From Thermoplasmatales archaeon UBA509 (GTDB lineage Archaea; Thermoplasmatota; Thermoplasmata; Thermoplasmatales; Thermoplasmataceae): DNA of 61,640 nt. The notes under the pieces are model-generated. The model did not search any database, had not been told where the DNA came from, and saw only the letters and a program-made list of their open reading frames with translations. A program made the translations under genes and the position numbers. Below are positions 1 to 9,102 of the stretch, in pieces. Each line of letters starts with the position of its first letter. The first letter of the stretch is position 1. Where the stretch lies: the NCBI GenBank assembly GCA_002498845.1, contig DAJC01000011.1, positions 1 through 61,640 of the forward strand. Reading direction: 5' to 3'.

Positions 1-182
1 TTATATTCTTGTCTCATCAGGCATAAATGGCACAAATTTCATTTTACATTACTCTTACACCGGATTAGGGAATACTGGAAAGCACTCTAACCGACAGAAT
101 AAAGCAGATTTTAACAGGCTTCAGCAGATGGCGTTTGAAAGCCAGCGCAATAATAGTTGAAGAATGCTATGTTAAATAAGAT

Positions 183-563
183 TCAACATTTCCCTGCGCG
201 ATAGAAGTCAGAATATTGCAATTTCCCTTCCACTGGGAGTCCAGCTTCTGCCCACTCCTTAATGCCGCCCTCATAGGCGCTGGCATCAATTCCGTGTTCT
301 CTCAATATTGCGGCAGCTGTGAGAGAGGCTCCACAGGAACTGCTGGCGCAGTATGTGACCACGGGTCTCTCTTTATCCAGCATCTCCCAGCCTCTTTCTT
401 CAAGAATGTCAAATGGGATCCAAACACTTCCGGCAATTCTAAGATTCTCGTAAGCTTCTCTACCAAGAACATTGACCACAGTAACGCTGTGCTCCTCCAT
501 CAGCCTCAGCAAATCCACCATGCCGATTTTCGGAACACCATTGGCCATGGAAAAATATTGCAT
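183..563 (-). CDS. Single-domain rhodanese-like sulfurtransferase
   Basis: This is a short cytosolic rhodanese-fold protein of 126 residues. The active-site loop is YCASSSCGAS, with the presumed persulfide-bearing cysteine at about residue 72 and a second cysteine five residues later. Rhodaneses of this size carry sulfane sulfur to acceptors such as thiols or cyanide. The physiological acceptor cannot be read from the sequence. The gene diverges from the SLAC1-like channel gene. The start is uncertain: an in-frame ATG at 548 would suit a leaderless message better than the one at 563. Two close cysteines in the loop are unusual and could support disulfide chemistry. That the fold is a rhodanese is near certain. 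Confidence 0.85.
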   Translation of the reverse strand: MQYFSMANGVPKIGMVDLLRLMEEHSVTVVNVLGREAYENLRIAGSVWIPFDILEERGWEMLDKERPVVTYCASSSCGASLTAAAILREHGIDASAYEGGIKEWAEAGLPVEGKLQYSDFYRAGKC

Positions 564-607
564 TTTCCCTTATTTTCTTTTCCGTCCAAAAAAAACCTTG
601 AAATGAG

Positions 608-1630
608 ATGATAAATTTCAGGATGATTGGATTGAACAGAAATGGGGGGACAAAATTTCAACCGGGATTTTTTGCCCTTGTAATGTCCTTGGGCATTCTT
701 TCCATATCCTCCTTACTGAATGGATTTGATCTTGTATCAGACATTTTATTTTATGCAGGTGTCATGGCCTTTATTGCGGAAGCCACGTTATTGCTGATAT
801 GGATAGTTGAAGGTGGAAGCAGAAAAACCTGTGGCACATATGAATGCAGATACGGGGCATTCACAATATCTTCTGGCCTGAGCGTATTGCTTACAAGGCT
901 GTCCATGGATGTCATAGAAGTTTCTCCATTGGCTCTGGCAACTGATTTTGCACTTCTCGTTTTTATCGTTGCAGTTATCAGGCCAGGTTTGCTTGGAAAG
1001 ATCAGGAATTCCAGCAGGAAGGTGGATTCCGGGCTTTCAAATTATTCCATAGCTATTCTTGCATACTCCATTGCATTGCTGCATTCATTCCCTGATGGCA
1101 CCAATTATTCAGATTTGATTGCGTTCGGGGCCGTACTGGCAGCCATCCTTTCGATGCTGGTGTTCTTCCGGTTTCAGAGATACCTATTAAGAACCTACTT
1201 ATCAGAGCACATTAAAGGGATTGTGGCTGATGGGAGCATATTCATAAACATGGGATTCCCCGCTCTAAGTTCCATATTTATTTTTCAATCTATGCAGTCT
1301 CTGCAAGGTTTCCTAAGTAATGTATCTGTGTCATTTCTTCTCCTGCTAGCTCTTGGACTCTGGATATATTCCACAGTATGGTATCCATTCGCAATGAGAC
1401 TTTATCTGCTTGCAAACAGAACCCATGATTTCAAAGTTTCAAAATTTGCCATAATTTTCCCCACAGGCGTATACTCCACCGCAACTTACCTTATTTCCAG
1501 GGCATATTTTCACGGACTTCAAATTCTTTCAATAATAATCCTCATTTCTGGCATTGCCGTCCTTCTGGTGATTCTGGGTGAGCTGGTATCTCCACATTTC
1601 GTAAATCATAAAAAATTGGCAGAACCATGA
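608..1630 (+). CDS. SLAC1/TehA/Mae1 (TDT) family anion channel or transporter
   Basis: The 340-residue protein is almost entirely hydrophobic, with about ten predicted membrane helices. It opens with the family signature PGFFALVMSLGI around residue 20. A later segment, FPTGVYSTATYL near residue 280, matches the conserved helix of the tellurite-resistance/dicarboxylate transporter family. Members move small anions such as C4-dicarboxylates, malate, chloride or sulfite. The substrate here is unknown. The gene is followed within 31 nt by the MscS channel gene on the same strand, so the two may be cotranscribed. The ATG at 608 is used as start, and an internal ATG lies at 623. The family call is good and the substrate is open. 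Confidence 0.75.
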   Translation: MINFRMIGLNRNGGTKFQPGFFALVMSLGILSISSLLNGFDLVSDILFYAGVMAFIAEATLLLIWIVEGGSRKTCGTYECRYGAFTISSGLSVLLTRLSMDVIEVSPLALATDFALLVFIVAVIRPGLLGKIRNSSRKVDSGLSNYSIAILAYSIALLHSFPDGTNYSDLIAFGAVLAAILSMLVFFRFQRYLLRTYLSEHIKGIVADGSIFINMGFPALSSIFIFQSMQSLQGFLSNVSVSFLLLLALGLWIYSTVWYPFAMRLYLLANRTHDFKVSKFAIIFPTGVYSTATYLISRAYFHGLQILSIIILISGIAVLLVILGELVSPHFVNHKKLAEP

Positions 1631-1660
1631 TTTATATTGAGCGGTAAATTATACCCTATA

Positions 1661-2549
1661 ATGGCGAGGTCCTTAAGAGGAGAAATCACGCAAATGGTAG
1701 TTGCTGTCGCATTGGCAATTGCCGTTGTATACATTCTTGAATTCATCCTTTTGCTGGCGTCGCATTACTATCCTGCTCTGAAGGTATACGATGTTTACAT
1801 AAAGGATACCATAGGTGGAATAATCACCATTGGAATCTCCATAACTCTCGTGAGGATTGTCAGGCATATTATAGAAACCATCTCCGAGAGAAACGCAGGA
1901 CAGAGGAATCTCAGAGGAATATTCATCATTCTCAGGGTTGTCATCTATGCAGTTGCAATATTCTGGTTCCTGTCATATATCGGCGTCAATATTGAAGGTG
2001 CCCTGGTGGGCGGAGCAATCGGTGGGGTCGTAATAGGCTTCGCACTTCAGTCAGTGGTCTCAAACCTTTTCTCAGGATTGATGGTCAGCGGAGGAGGGCT
2101 TCTCACGCCAGGGGAACCAGTTTCCATATATTCATGGCTCTTTGGGCCCGTTCTGACGGGAACCGTGGAAGACGTAAAGACCCTTTATACCAAGCTGAGG
2201 ACTCAATCCGGCCAAATATATCTGATGCCCAACACCGCTCTGCTGGGGAGTTCGCTTTTCACGCCATTGCGGGACGGAACAGATTTGAAGTACTCATTCA
2301 ATGTAACTGTGCAGGCAGATGTTCCAGTTGATGACATTATGAAATGTGCTAAGGAGAATTTAGAAACAGGCCGTTCAGAAAAACAGCATAGTCTCAGCTG
2401 ATCTGTTTCTGAGTTCAAAGAATGGAACCACGAATACCATTCTGGCAATTGCAAAATTCAATAAGATAGACGATCTGAATCCGGTTGTTGACCACATCAA
2501 CAGAGTTACGGACGGATGCTACTGGAGCATAAAGAACAGGAAAACCTGA
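1661..2549 (+). pseudogene. MscS-family mechanosensitive channel, interrupted by a frameshift
   Basis: The gene encodes an MscS-type channel: two or three N-terminal helices, the Gly/Ala-rich pore helix (GGAIGGVVIGFALQSVVSNL) and the beta domain with VEDVKTLYTKLR. The first frame stops at 2401. The next frame continues from about 2382 to 2549 and encodes the missing C-terminal domain (NTILAIAKFNKIDD), which matches the tail TYILMAVAKFNVLD of the MscS gene at 2813-3715. The switch lies at a run of five A residues at 2379-2383, consistent with one extra base. The break is either a real pseudogene or a sequencing/assembly indel. The ATG at 1661 is preferred to an upstream TTG at 1637. Confidence 0.8.
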
Positions 2550-2604
2550 TGATTGTTAAACAACAGTCAGGTAAATTATTAAAGTCATGGCTGGATGACA
2601 GTTC

Positions 2605-2808
2605 ATGATATTGAATGATCTTATAGACAGAAAGATTGAGGTGATGATACTTAACCAGGCCCAGGAGAATCTTTCTCCCCGACTCAGGTTTGACGGCATA
2701 CTTAAGGGCGTTGACCAGGGAACATATATAATTGAAAGAACATCTGACGGAAAAAGTGAGCTGGTGGTTCTTCCCATTGGGCTCTGCCGCATAAATACAA
2801 TGCAGTGA
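2605..2808 (+). CDS. Small conserved-looking protein, possibly a small beta-barrel
   Basis: I do not recognise this 67-residue protein. The segment GILKGVDQGTYII (about residues 31-43) alternates hydrophobic residues, followed by a basic-acidic turn and another strand. It loosely resembles an Sm-like or other small beta-barrel, but this is inference. An AT-rich element at about 2573-2583 lies 27 nt upstream of the ATG, so a leaderless message is plausible, which supports it as a real gene. It ends 4 nt before the convergent MscS gene. Confidence 0.5.
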   Translation: MILNDLIDRKIEVMILNQAQENLSPRLRFDGILKGVDQGTYIIERTSDGKSELVVLPIGLCRINTMQ

Positions 2809-2812
2809 CTGA

Positions 2813-3715
2813 TCAGTTCACGGATTTCAAGGGTTCCACCAGTTTCATAATCCTGAGGAACATCTCGCCTCTTTTCAGATCGGCATCAAGTACATTGAAC
2901 TTTGCAACGGCCATGAGTATATATGTATTCAGCGTCGTTTCATCAACAGTTATTGATAGGTATCCCATGTAGTCCTCTATAGCCTCGATTTCTTTCCTGA
3001 TGAGCGGTTCGATCCTGTCAAATTCTATGAACTTTGGAATCTCATACCTCGCTTTGACCATGATGCCTGGCTTTCGTATGATTATGGCTCCCTGCACAAG
3101 TATTCCGTTGGGAATTTTCACCCTGTCGCCGCTTGCGAGATCAAGTATCGTGTAATTTATAGTTATGTCAACAACCTTTCCCGTGTAAGCGGTCGCTTCG
3201 ATCCTGTCGACGGAGAAGTATTTGGGGAAGAGGGTTGGGAAAGCCCCTCCATACTGCCACATGTTCATTGTCACAAGATCACCTATGTTGAATGGCCGTA
3301 CAACAACAAACAGAATTCCTGCAAACTGATTGGCTAGAACGGTGCTTGCTGCTAGACCCAGAACAACTGAGATAAGGGAACCCCCAAGTATGAGTGAGGA
3401 AACGTCGATACCCAGGGATGAGAGGACCACTATACCTAGAATGAAATATGACAGCAGGGAAACCAAAAACATGATTGGATGGACTTTCCTTACATCCATA
3501 TATTTCCGGAGATACCTGTTCAGGAATCCCAGAATTATTCTTATGATCACATATACGATAATGCCGATGAAGATGGCATTGACGTATACCGTGAACTTGA
3601 GAGGTATGATATGAAACACTGTTGTTACCAGATAGATAAGGAACAGAACAGCAGCCATCACAAACATCAGTCCAACAATTTTCAGTGCGAGGTTGTTCTT
3701 CCCATTTCCTGCCAT
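2813..3715 (-). CDS. MscS-family small-conductance mechanosensitive channel
   Basis: This intact MscS homologue has 300 residues. There are three N-terminal transmembrane segments (about 10-32, 40-62 and 80-105). The pore-lining helix (GGSLISVVLGLAASTVLANQF) spans about 110-130, followed by the beta domain (FNIGDLVTMN) and an alpha/beta C-terminal vestibule. Channels of this family open under membrane tension and release solutes on osmotic downshift. The neighbouring gene at 1661-2549 is a broken paralogue on the opposite strand, so this copy may carry the function alone. A TATA-like element at about 3747-3756 lies upstream of the ATG. Confidence 0.9.
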   Translation of the reverse strand: MAGNGKNNLALKIVGLMFVMAAVLFLIYLVTTVFHIIPLKFTVYVNAIFIGIIVYVIIRIILGFLNRYLRKYMDVRKVHPIMFLVSLLSYFILGIVVLSSLGIDVSSLILGGSLISVVLGLAASTVLANQFAGILFVVVRPFNIGDLVTMNMWQYGGAFPTLFPKYFSVDRIEATAYTGKVVDITINYTILDLASGDRVKIPNGILVQGAIIIRKPGIMVKARYEIPKFIEFDRIEPLIRKEIEAIEDYMGYLSITVDETTLNTYILMAVAKFNVLDADLKRGEMFLRIMKLVEPLKSVN

Positions 3716-4031
3716 TATGCCTTAACATTACTTTCTCATTGTAAATACTTTTTATCCTGAAATTGTCCGGAGCATGAGACAACTGCACAGCCTCCGGAAG
3801 AGGGAGGCGCTGTTATGAGAACTTAGTCTGAAAAGTGTTGATGGACACCGGCGAAACTGACCCAGGAGTCCATATAAATAGTATCTGAATTTTTTTTGCA
3901 TAGCCTTACTTACACAATATGTTCCAGGCATTCCCTTATAATACGACTGACAGATCGGAAATGTATTCAGACATTTTTCCCTTATTCACAAATTTCCTGA
4001 AAACTTATGTCTGATGTTTAAATGATGGGTT
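3716..4031 (+). other. Intergenic region with hairpin, C/D-box-like motifs and T-run
   Basis: There is no credible protein gene in these 316 bases. In order, the sequence shows a TATA-like TTTTTATC at about 3749, a hairpin with GCCTCC and GGAGGC arms at 3790-3808, and ATGAGA at 3815. CTGA follows at 3828, GTTGATGG at 3837, CTGA at 3857, then a run of eight T at about 3892-3899. That order resembles a degenerate C-D'-C'-D box small RNA ending at a T-rich terminator. The motifs are short and imperfect. The aldo/keto reductase promoter lies at the right end. Confidence 0.25.
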
Positions 4032-5024
4032 ATGCGATACACGCAAATTGGCGGAATGGAAGTTTCACAGCTTGCACTTGGCACATGGCATCTTCCACCA
4101 GGCAGCATCAGGGACAGAGATGGAATCCTCAATGTGGACGTTGAAGCATCGAATAAGATTTTCAAAAGAGCAGTGGATCTCGGGATAAATTTTTTTGATA
4201 CGGCCAATACATACCACGGAACCATAAGTGAAACGCACCTTCATCCCGAACATTCTGGCAATGCTGAATCGATTCTTGGAGATTTTATTTCAGGACAGGA
4301 AAGGGAATCAATTGTGGTCGCCACAAAAGTTCGTGCTGAGGTTGCAAGATTCCCCAATGGAGGAGGATTATCTCGGAAGCACATTGCATGGCAGATCAGG
4401 GAAAGTCTGAAGCGCCTAAAAACCGACCATGTCGATCTATACCAGATTCACTGGGAGGACAGGAAAACAGATCCGGAGGAAACAATGGATATATTGAATG
4501 ATATTGTACACAGAGGTCTTGCACATTACATAGGGACAAGCAATCATCCTCCGGAAGTCACTGAAAAAATGCTGAGCATCTCCAGAACAAAGGGATGGGA
4601 GAAGTTTGCATCAATGCAGGAGTCATACAATCTACTTGACAGGTCATTCGAGCAAACCAAAGCAGACATAGCGTCAAGGAACAAACTCACTCTTCTTGCA
4701 TATGTGCCACTGGCTGAAGGTCTTCTCACAGGGAAGTACAAGAATGGAATTCCATCTGGAACAAGGGGGAGCTATACTGATGGATTCAAAGCAAGGCTGG
4801 CTGAAACAGGAGAGAAAATTGGCAATTTTGTTCAAGTGGCGCAAGAAATGGATGTTGAACCTGCACAGTTGGCAATTGCCTGGATACTTAAAATGCAGGA
4901 GTATTTGGGGATAAGGATTGTCCCGATCTTGGGGGCAACCAGCGTTAAACATCTTGAATCAAATGTGGAGGCGCTTGATATCAATGTTTCCGATGAGACC
5001 ATGAAGAGGCTGAACAGTATCTGA
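4032..5024 (+). CDS. Aldo/keto reductase
   Basis: The 330-residue TIM-barrel oxidoreductase should use NAD(P)H to reduce aldehydes or ketones. The catalytic tetrad is complete: Asp and Tyr in DTANTYHG (about residues 56-63), Lys in VVATKV, and His in YQIHWED. Between the Tyr and the conserved GNAESILGD there are about 14 extra residues rich in His and Glu (SETHLHPEHS). That insertion probably reshapes the substrate pocket. The cofactor-binding end, ILGATSVKHLESN, is present. The ATG at 4032 follows a TATA-like element at about 4002-4008, suggesting a leaderless message. The substrate is unknown. Confidence 0.88.
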   Translation: MRYTQIGGMEVSQLALGTWHLPPGSIRDRDGILNVDVEASNKIFKRAVDLGINFFDTANTYHGTISETHLHPEHSGNAESILGDFISGQERESIVVATKVRAEVARFPNGGGLSRKHIAWQIRESLKRLKTDHVDLYQIHWEDRKTDPEETMDILNDIVHRGLAHYIGTSNHPPEVTEKMLSISRTKGWEKFASMQESYNLLDRSFEQTKADIASRNKLTLLAYVPLAEGLLTGKYKNGIPSGTRGSYTDGFKARLAETGEKIGNFVQVAQEMDVEPAQLAIAWILKMQEYLGIRIVPILGATSVKHLESNVEALDINVSDETMKRLNSI

Positions 5025-5396
5025 CGCGCTACGATGGAATTTTATCTCACGACTTTGGAAATATATTTTGGTGGATTACCAAGGATAACAATCTAACCAA
5101 AGTATGCATTATTTCTTCGGTTATTGATTGCCTATCCTAGGCCGGCACAGTTAAGGATGAAGGTGGTGATCTTTCCACAGTGCGTCGCTGCTGAGGGGGA
5201 GAAAGAGTTTACTATTCTATTTACTGTTGAGTTTACAGCCTGGGAAGGGGGCAAAATTAGATGCTGATTGTGAATCTGTCCTATGAAGTTGCAACGACGC
5301 GTAAATAATAATAGCAAAGGTACAATCAGAGGCAGCAATACTGCCTGTGAAGGTATTTAGGTACCAGTGCGCAGAAGCAGGCAGATAATGCCCTGT
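5025..5396. other. Intergenic stretch before the tRNA gene
   Basis: I see no convincing protein gene in these 372 bases. The sequence GAGTTTAC occurs twice (about 5205 and 5229). A 36-codon reading frame starts at 5157 on the plus strand but has no supporting family. A TATA-like TATTTAGG at about 5352-5359 would place a transcript start near 5380, roughly 17 nt before the mature tRNA. It is the likely tRNA promoter. Confidence 0.3.
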
Positions 5397-5470
5397 GCCC
5401 GAGTGGGGTAATTTGGATATCCTGGAGGCCTGCGGAGCCTCAGATTCGGGTTCGAATCCCGGCTCGGGCG
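5397..5470 (+). tRNA. tRNA-Arg (anticodon GCG)
   Basis: The sequence folds into a complete cloverleaf. The acceptor stem GCCCGAG pairs with CTCGGGC over seven base pairs. The D arm holds the conserved GG of the loop. The anticodon stem GAGGC/GCCTC encloses the loop CTGCGGA, giving anticodon GCG, which reads CGC and CGU. The T arm is TCGGG-TTCGAAT-CCCGG with one wobble pair. The discriminator is G and CCA is not encoded. No intron is needed. Confidence 0.93.
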
Positions 5471-5667
5471 TTTATACAGAAACCGGAATCCTAGGAATAA
5501 AAACTGCAATTGGATTAAGCTGAAACTCTTAAAGATTTCACTTAAATGTCGCAAGCGTAAGAAATCAAGCAATCCCTGGATCGGGGTATATTCTATATAC
5601 ATCCTTAATAATATTAACACAAATCGGGTCTCTTATATAACGCACAGCAGATCGGATTAAACCAATA

Positions 5668-6102
5668 ATGAAAAAAACAGTAAATCGGGGTGAAAACATA
5701 CCTTCAGGAATAACTTTCAAGCAGTGGCAGCAGCAGTTTCTCAGGGGAGGCACCATTGGGATATACCTATCGCTCATTTCGTTTGCAATTCTTGCAGTAA
5801 TGGTTCTCTACAGCAGATTCTCTCTTTTCAATTTCCTTGTCAATGAAGTTGCACTCCTGACCAGCTTTGGAGTTCTCGTGGATCTAGTCTCACATCTGTT
5901 CAACAACAGGTACAGACCCGACATAACACTCGACGAGTGGTTCATTCGTTTCAAGGGAGGAAGGACCCACGATGCATATGGCATAATCATACAGTTCGGA
6001 TGCTCATTCTTTGATTTCAGATTGATAGCACTTCTTCCATTGTTGTGGATCGCACTGGCTGGTACTATGTTCCTGATTGTTCGGGCAAGATTCTACCACT
6101 GA
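5668..6102 (+). CDS. Small integral membrane protein of unknown function
   Basis: I do not recognise this 144-residue protein. It has a polar N-terminus of about 28 residues. Hydrophobic helices follow at about 30-50 and 54-78, then a charged central loop containing RYRPDITLDEWFIRFKGG. A further hydrophobic pair covers about 105-140. It stands alone between the tRNA gene and the acyl-CoA synthetase gene. A TATA element (CTTATATAAC, about 5630-5640) lies 28-38 nt upstream of the ATG. That and a sensible membrane topology support expression. Confidence 0.6.
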   Translation: MKKTVNRGENIPSGITFKQWQQQFLRGGTIGIYLSLISFAILAVMVLYSRFSLFNFLVNEVALLTSFGVLVDLVSHLFNNRYRPDITLDEWFIRFKGGRTHDAYGIIIQFGCSFFDFRLIALLPLLWIALAGTMFLIVRARFYH

Positions 6103-6157
6103 ACATGGTTTTTTTATCCCTTGCACAGAAACTTTCGAAGTTCCATGAATGCATAAT

Positions 6158-6400
6158 TCAGGTTTTGGAGTAAAGAATCGGGAAGTTTTCACAGGTCTTT
6201 AAATCTGATAGACGGGAAGAACGCATCATTTGAGTCCCCAAAAATCCAGCTTTGTGGAAATTTATTTCCAGTACTTCTAAAGTAAATTGCCAGTTCCCCT
6301 TCATTGCTCCGGTCAGGGAGATGTCCGGGATGACTGCCAGATAAATTGGCCCAGCATTGATTTCAAATCTGCTTTTCCCTGAATAATTCAGGGCATTCAT
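6158..6400 (-). CDS. Doubtful 80-residue ORF overlapping the end of the acyl-CoA synthetase gene
   Basis: The reading frame begins at an ATG next to the TAA of the synthetase gene, an arrangement that allows translational coupling. The product has no recognisable domain, no membrane segment and no obvious low-complexity bias. It may be a real short downstream gene or a chance ORF in the roughly 300-base intergenic space between 6103 and 6399. No other signal was seen in that space. Confidence 0.2.
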   Translation of the reverse strand: MNALNYSGKSRFEINAGPIYLAVIPDISLTGAMKGNWQFTLEVLEINFHKAGFLGTQMMRSSRLSDLKTCENFPILYSKT

Positions 6401-8520
6401 TAATTCAGTATTATTCTGGCATCAACCGCGATACAGCCATCCTCATAGACTGTGAGGGGATTGACATCAATTTCCTTTATCTGGGGGTGATTGTAAGCAA
6501 GTAGCCCTATTTTCTGAATTGTGTCTATAACTGAATCCATGTCAAGATCCTTTCTGCCTCTGGTACCCTTGAAAAGCCTCCCCGCAAGTGTCTCGGAGAT
6601 CATCTGCCTGGCATTGAAACTGTCCACGGGTGCAACCCTGAAAGTAACATCTCCAATGGCCTCAACATTTGTTCCACCCATTCCGAACATAACAGATGGA
6701 CCGAAGGAAGGATCAACTGCAGTGCCCACAATGGTTTCAAGCCCCGGTCTGAGCATTTCTTCCACCACAACTCCATCTATTTTTGCATCCGGTGCTTTCT
6801 GCGACACAGTTTTTATCATCTGGTGATAAGAATCCATGAGGGCATCCATGTTCTTTATGTTCAGTATTACACCTCCCACATCGAATTTGTGCGATATGTC
6901 TTTGCTCTGTATCTTGAGAACTACTGGAAACTGGAAGTTTCTGGCCACGTTCTTAAGTTCTTCCTCATTTGTGGCAAGTTCGCTTGAATTCACATGTATT
7001 CCATAGAGACTGAATATTTTCTTGGACTCGATTTCGGAAACAAGCCTGTTGCCACTGCTGACCTTTTCCCGAAGAATTGCGTCCACATCGTCGCGTCTTA
7101 TTCCTTTGACATCAGTTGCAGCCTTCCTGTTCTGATTCAGGACCTCATGCTTTCTGAGGGTTGACATTGCCATGACAGCTTTCTCCGGTGAGGTATACGA
7201 GGGGATTTCATTCTTCTGGAGCCATTCAATTGCACGTTCAGTTGCCTCTCCTCCTACCATTCCCACACAGACCGGTTTGTCCACTCCGGACTCAATTTTT
7301 CCCTTCAGTATTGACTTTGCCGCAACCTGGGGATCAAGGTTTGAAACCTCGCAGTAAAGGACCACCACCCCGTCCACTCCTGGATCCTGGAGTGCATTGG
7401 TGATGACATCCTGATACGTGTTCCCTGTTGCCATTGCGCTCATGTCTATTGGGTTTTTAGTGCTGGCAAAGGATGGCATGAAGGCAGCCAGTTTGTGACG
7501 GAGCTCATCAGACGGGGTATCAATTGGGATGCCATACATCTCGCTGGCGTCAGTTGCCAGTACTCCAATACCTCCACCATTTGTTATTATCAGAAGGTTG
7601 GGTCCCTTCATGGTTGGCTGGAGGGAAAGCGCCAGAGACATGTCAAAGAGATCGTCGATAGTGTCTGCCCTCAGGATGCCAGCCTGCTTCATAGCACCGT
7701 CATATATTTTGTCAGATCCAGCCAGGGAACCTGTGTGTGAACTTGCTGCGACTGATCCATGCTTTGATTTTCCAGCCTTGAGCATAACGATGGGCTTGTT
7801 GGAATTTCTTCCCACATCAAGAAATCTCCTTCCATTCTTGATTCCTTCTACGTAAAGTGTAATACAGGATGTATCCTCATCATTCACCAGGTAAGTCAGG
7901 ATATCTGAAAAATCAAGGTCTGCCATATTTCCTATGCTTACGAGATAGCTCATGCCAATCCTGTCAACCCATGTCTTGGCATCCAGAGCTATTATCATGG
8001 CTCCGCTCTGAGAAACCATTCCGATCTTGCCTGCGTACGGAAGAAACGGAGCAAATGAAGCATTCATCCTCATGGGGTTGCTCAGCAGACCAACAACATT
8101 TGGCCCAAGCATTCTAACATTGTATTTCTTTGCAGAATCCAGAAGCCTGGCCTCAAGATCGCTGTTCCCAACCTCGGAAAAGCCGGATGCAACAACTATT
8201 ATGCTCCCCACGCCAGCTTTCCCACATTCTTCAGCGACCTGTGGAGTTATTGCTGCAGGAACTGAAAGCAGGGCAAGATCTATTTTCTCTCCTATTGCGG
8301 CAACATCTGGATATACCCGGAATCCCAGGATTTCTTTTGCTTTTGGATTAACCGGGAATATTTTCCCCTTGTATCCTCCATCCTTAAGGTTTAGAACAAT
8401 CTGGTATCCGATCTTATCAGGGTCAGAAGACGCGCCAATAACTGCTATGGACGCCGGTTTGAATAGCTTCTGGATATCTCCATTACCAACGGTATTTCCT
8501 TCTGTTGCCATTTTAATCAT
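6400..8520 (-). CDS. ADP-forming acetate/acyl-CoA synthetase, fused alpha-beta form
   Basis: The enzyme converts an acyl-CoA, ADP and phosphate to the acid, CoA and ATP, so it makes ATP by substrate-level phosphorylation at the end of peptide or sugar catabolism. The 706 residues comprise an N-terminal CoA-binding Rossmann domain (ASIAVIGASSDPDKIG, about 22-37) and two succinyl-CoA-ligase-like flavodoxin domains. The histidine motif SSHTGSL near 262 is the probable phosphohistidine site. From about 490 on there is a C-terminal ATP-grasp domain (FPVVLKIQSKDISHK). Both subunits are fused in one chain, as in many Thermoplasmatales. The start may be Met1 at 8520 or Met4 at 8511. Confidence 0.92.
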   Translation of the reverse strand: MIKMATEGNTVGNGDIQKLFKPASIAVIGASSDPDKIGYQIVLNLKDGGYKGKIFPVNPKAKEILGFRVYPDVAAIGEKIDLALLSVPAAITPQVAEECGKAGVGSIIVVASGFSEVGNSDLEARLLDSAKKYNVRMLGPNVVGLLSNPMRMNASFAPFLPYAGKIGMVSQSGAMIIALDAKTWVDRIGMSYLVSIGNMADLDFSDILTYLVNDEDTSCITLYVEGIKNGRRFLDVGRNSNKPIVMLKAGKSKHGSVAASSHTGSLAGSDKIYDGAMKQAGILRADTIDDLFDMSLALSLQPTMKGPNLLIITNGGGIGVLATDASEMYGIPIDTPSDELRHKLAAFMPSFASTKNPIDMSAMATGNTYQDVITNALQDPGVDGVVVLYCEVSNLDPQVAAKSILKGKIESGVDKPVCVGMVGGEATERAIEWLQKNEIPSYTSPEKAVMAMSTLRKHEVLNQNRKAATDVKGIRRDDVDAILREKVSSGNRLVSEIESKKIFSLYGIHVNSSELATNEEELKNVARNFQFPVVLKIQSKDISHKFDVGGVILNIKNMDALMDSYHQMIKTVSQKAPDAKIDGVVVEEMLRPGLETIVGTAVDPSFGPSVMFGMGGTNVEAIGDVTFRVAPVDSFNARQMISETLAGRLFKGTRGRKDLDMDSVIDTIQKIGLLAYNHPQIKEIDVNPLTVYEDGCIAVDARIILN

Positions 8521-8766
8521 CTATTGTTTATGAAATGCCCTAATGTGTTATTAACCCAGCGTTAAGAGCAGAACAACAGAAAATCCTGCTGGAATTTTGT
8601 GGCAATTTTCCTTCAATGTGGGTAAATCCCGGTAAAATATACAAGTTCAAATGCAGGCATTCCTTCTCACTGAGGTTCCATATTCATTCAATAATATACT
8701 GGACATAGATACATATTATAATCAGCAGGGAATGTTGAACAGCTGGTAATCTTGAAGGAAAGCGAA

Positions 8767-8943
8767 ATGATCAAGGTGTGCCCGAAATGCGGCTCAATTC
8801 ACATAAACTGGATCGCTGGAGGTGTTGCAGGGGCCGTTTATAAGTGCGATGACTGTGAATACGTGGGCGCTTTTATCCTGGAAGTAAGGGCAAGCGAGCT
8901 TGGAAGATTCCAGGAGGAAATGAGGAAAACAGGCACAGAGTGA
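8767..8943 (+). CDS. Small zinc-ribbon protein
   Basis: The 58-residue protein carries one zinc ribbon built from CPKCG near the N-terminus and CDDC about 20 residues later, then a short charged helix. Single zinc ribbons of this kind often bind nucleic acid or a partner protein. No specific function can be assigned. The ATG at 8767 follows AAGGAAAG, a fair ribosome site. An upstream TTG at 8752 would add five residues. A run of seven T at 8968-8974 shortly after the stop is the likely terminator. Confidence 0.75.
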   Translation: MIKVCPKCGSIHINWIAGGVAGAVYKCDDCEYVGAFILEVRASELGRFQEEMRKTGTE

Positions 8944-8965
8944 AACAGCGCAGTTTCTCTTCCGT

Positions 8966-8976
8966 CCTTTTTTTGT
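8966..8976 (+). terminator. T-run terminator after the zinc-ribbon gene
   Basis: A run of seven T (8968-8974) lies 25 nt beyond the stop codon at 8943. Archaeal RNA polymerase terminates at such oligo-T tracts without needing a strong hairpin. Confidence 0.45.
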
Positions 8977-9102
8977 TAAGACATAGTTTACTTTAAATTG
9001 AGGTAGTAACTTCATGGTTCAGCAGAGGCACCCATATGGGCGAATAATATAAGATCTGGATAATGATATATAGCAAATCATGATCGAGAGTGTGGCAATT
9101 AC

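Noticed and set aside
5157..5268. 36-codon frame upstream of tRNA-Arg
   Set aside because: It is short, with no family or promoter support. The region is better read as intergenic.
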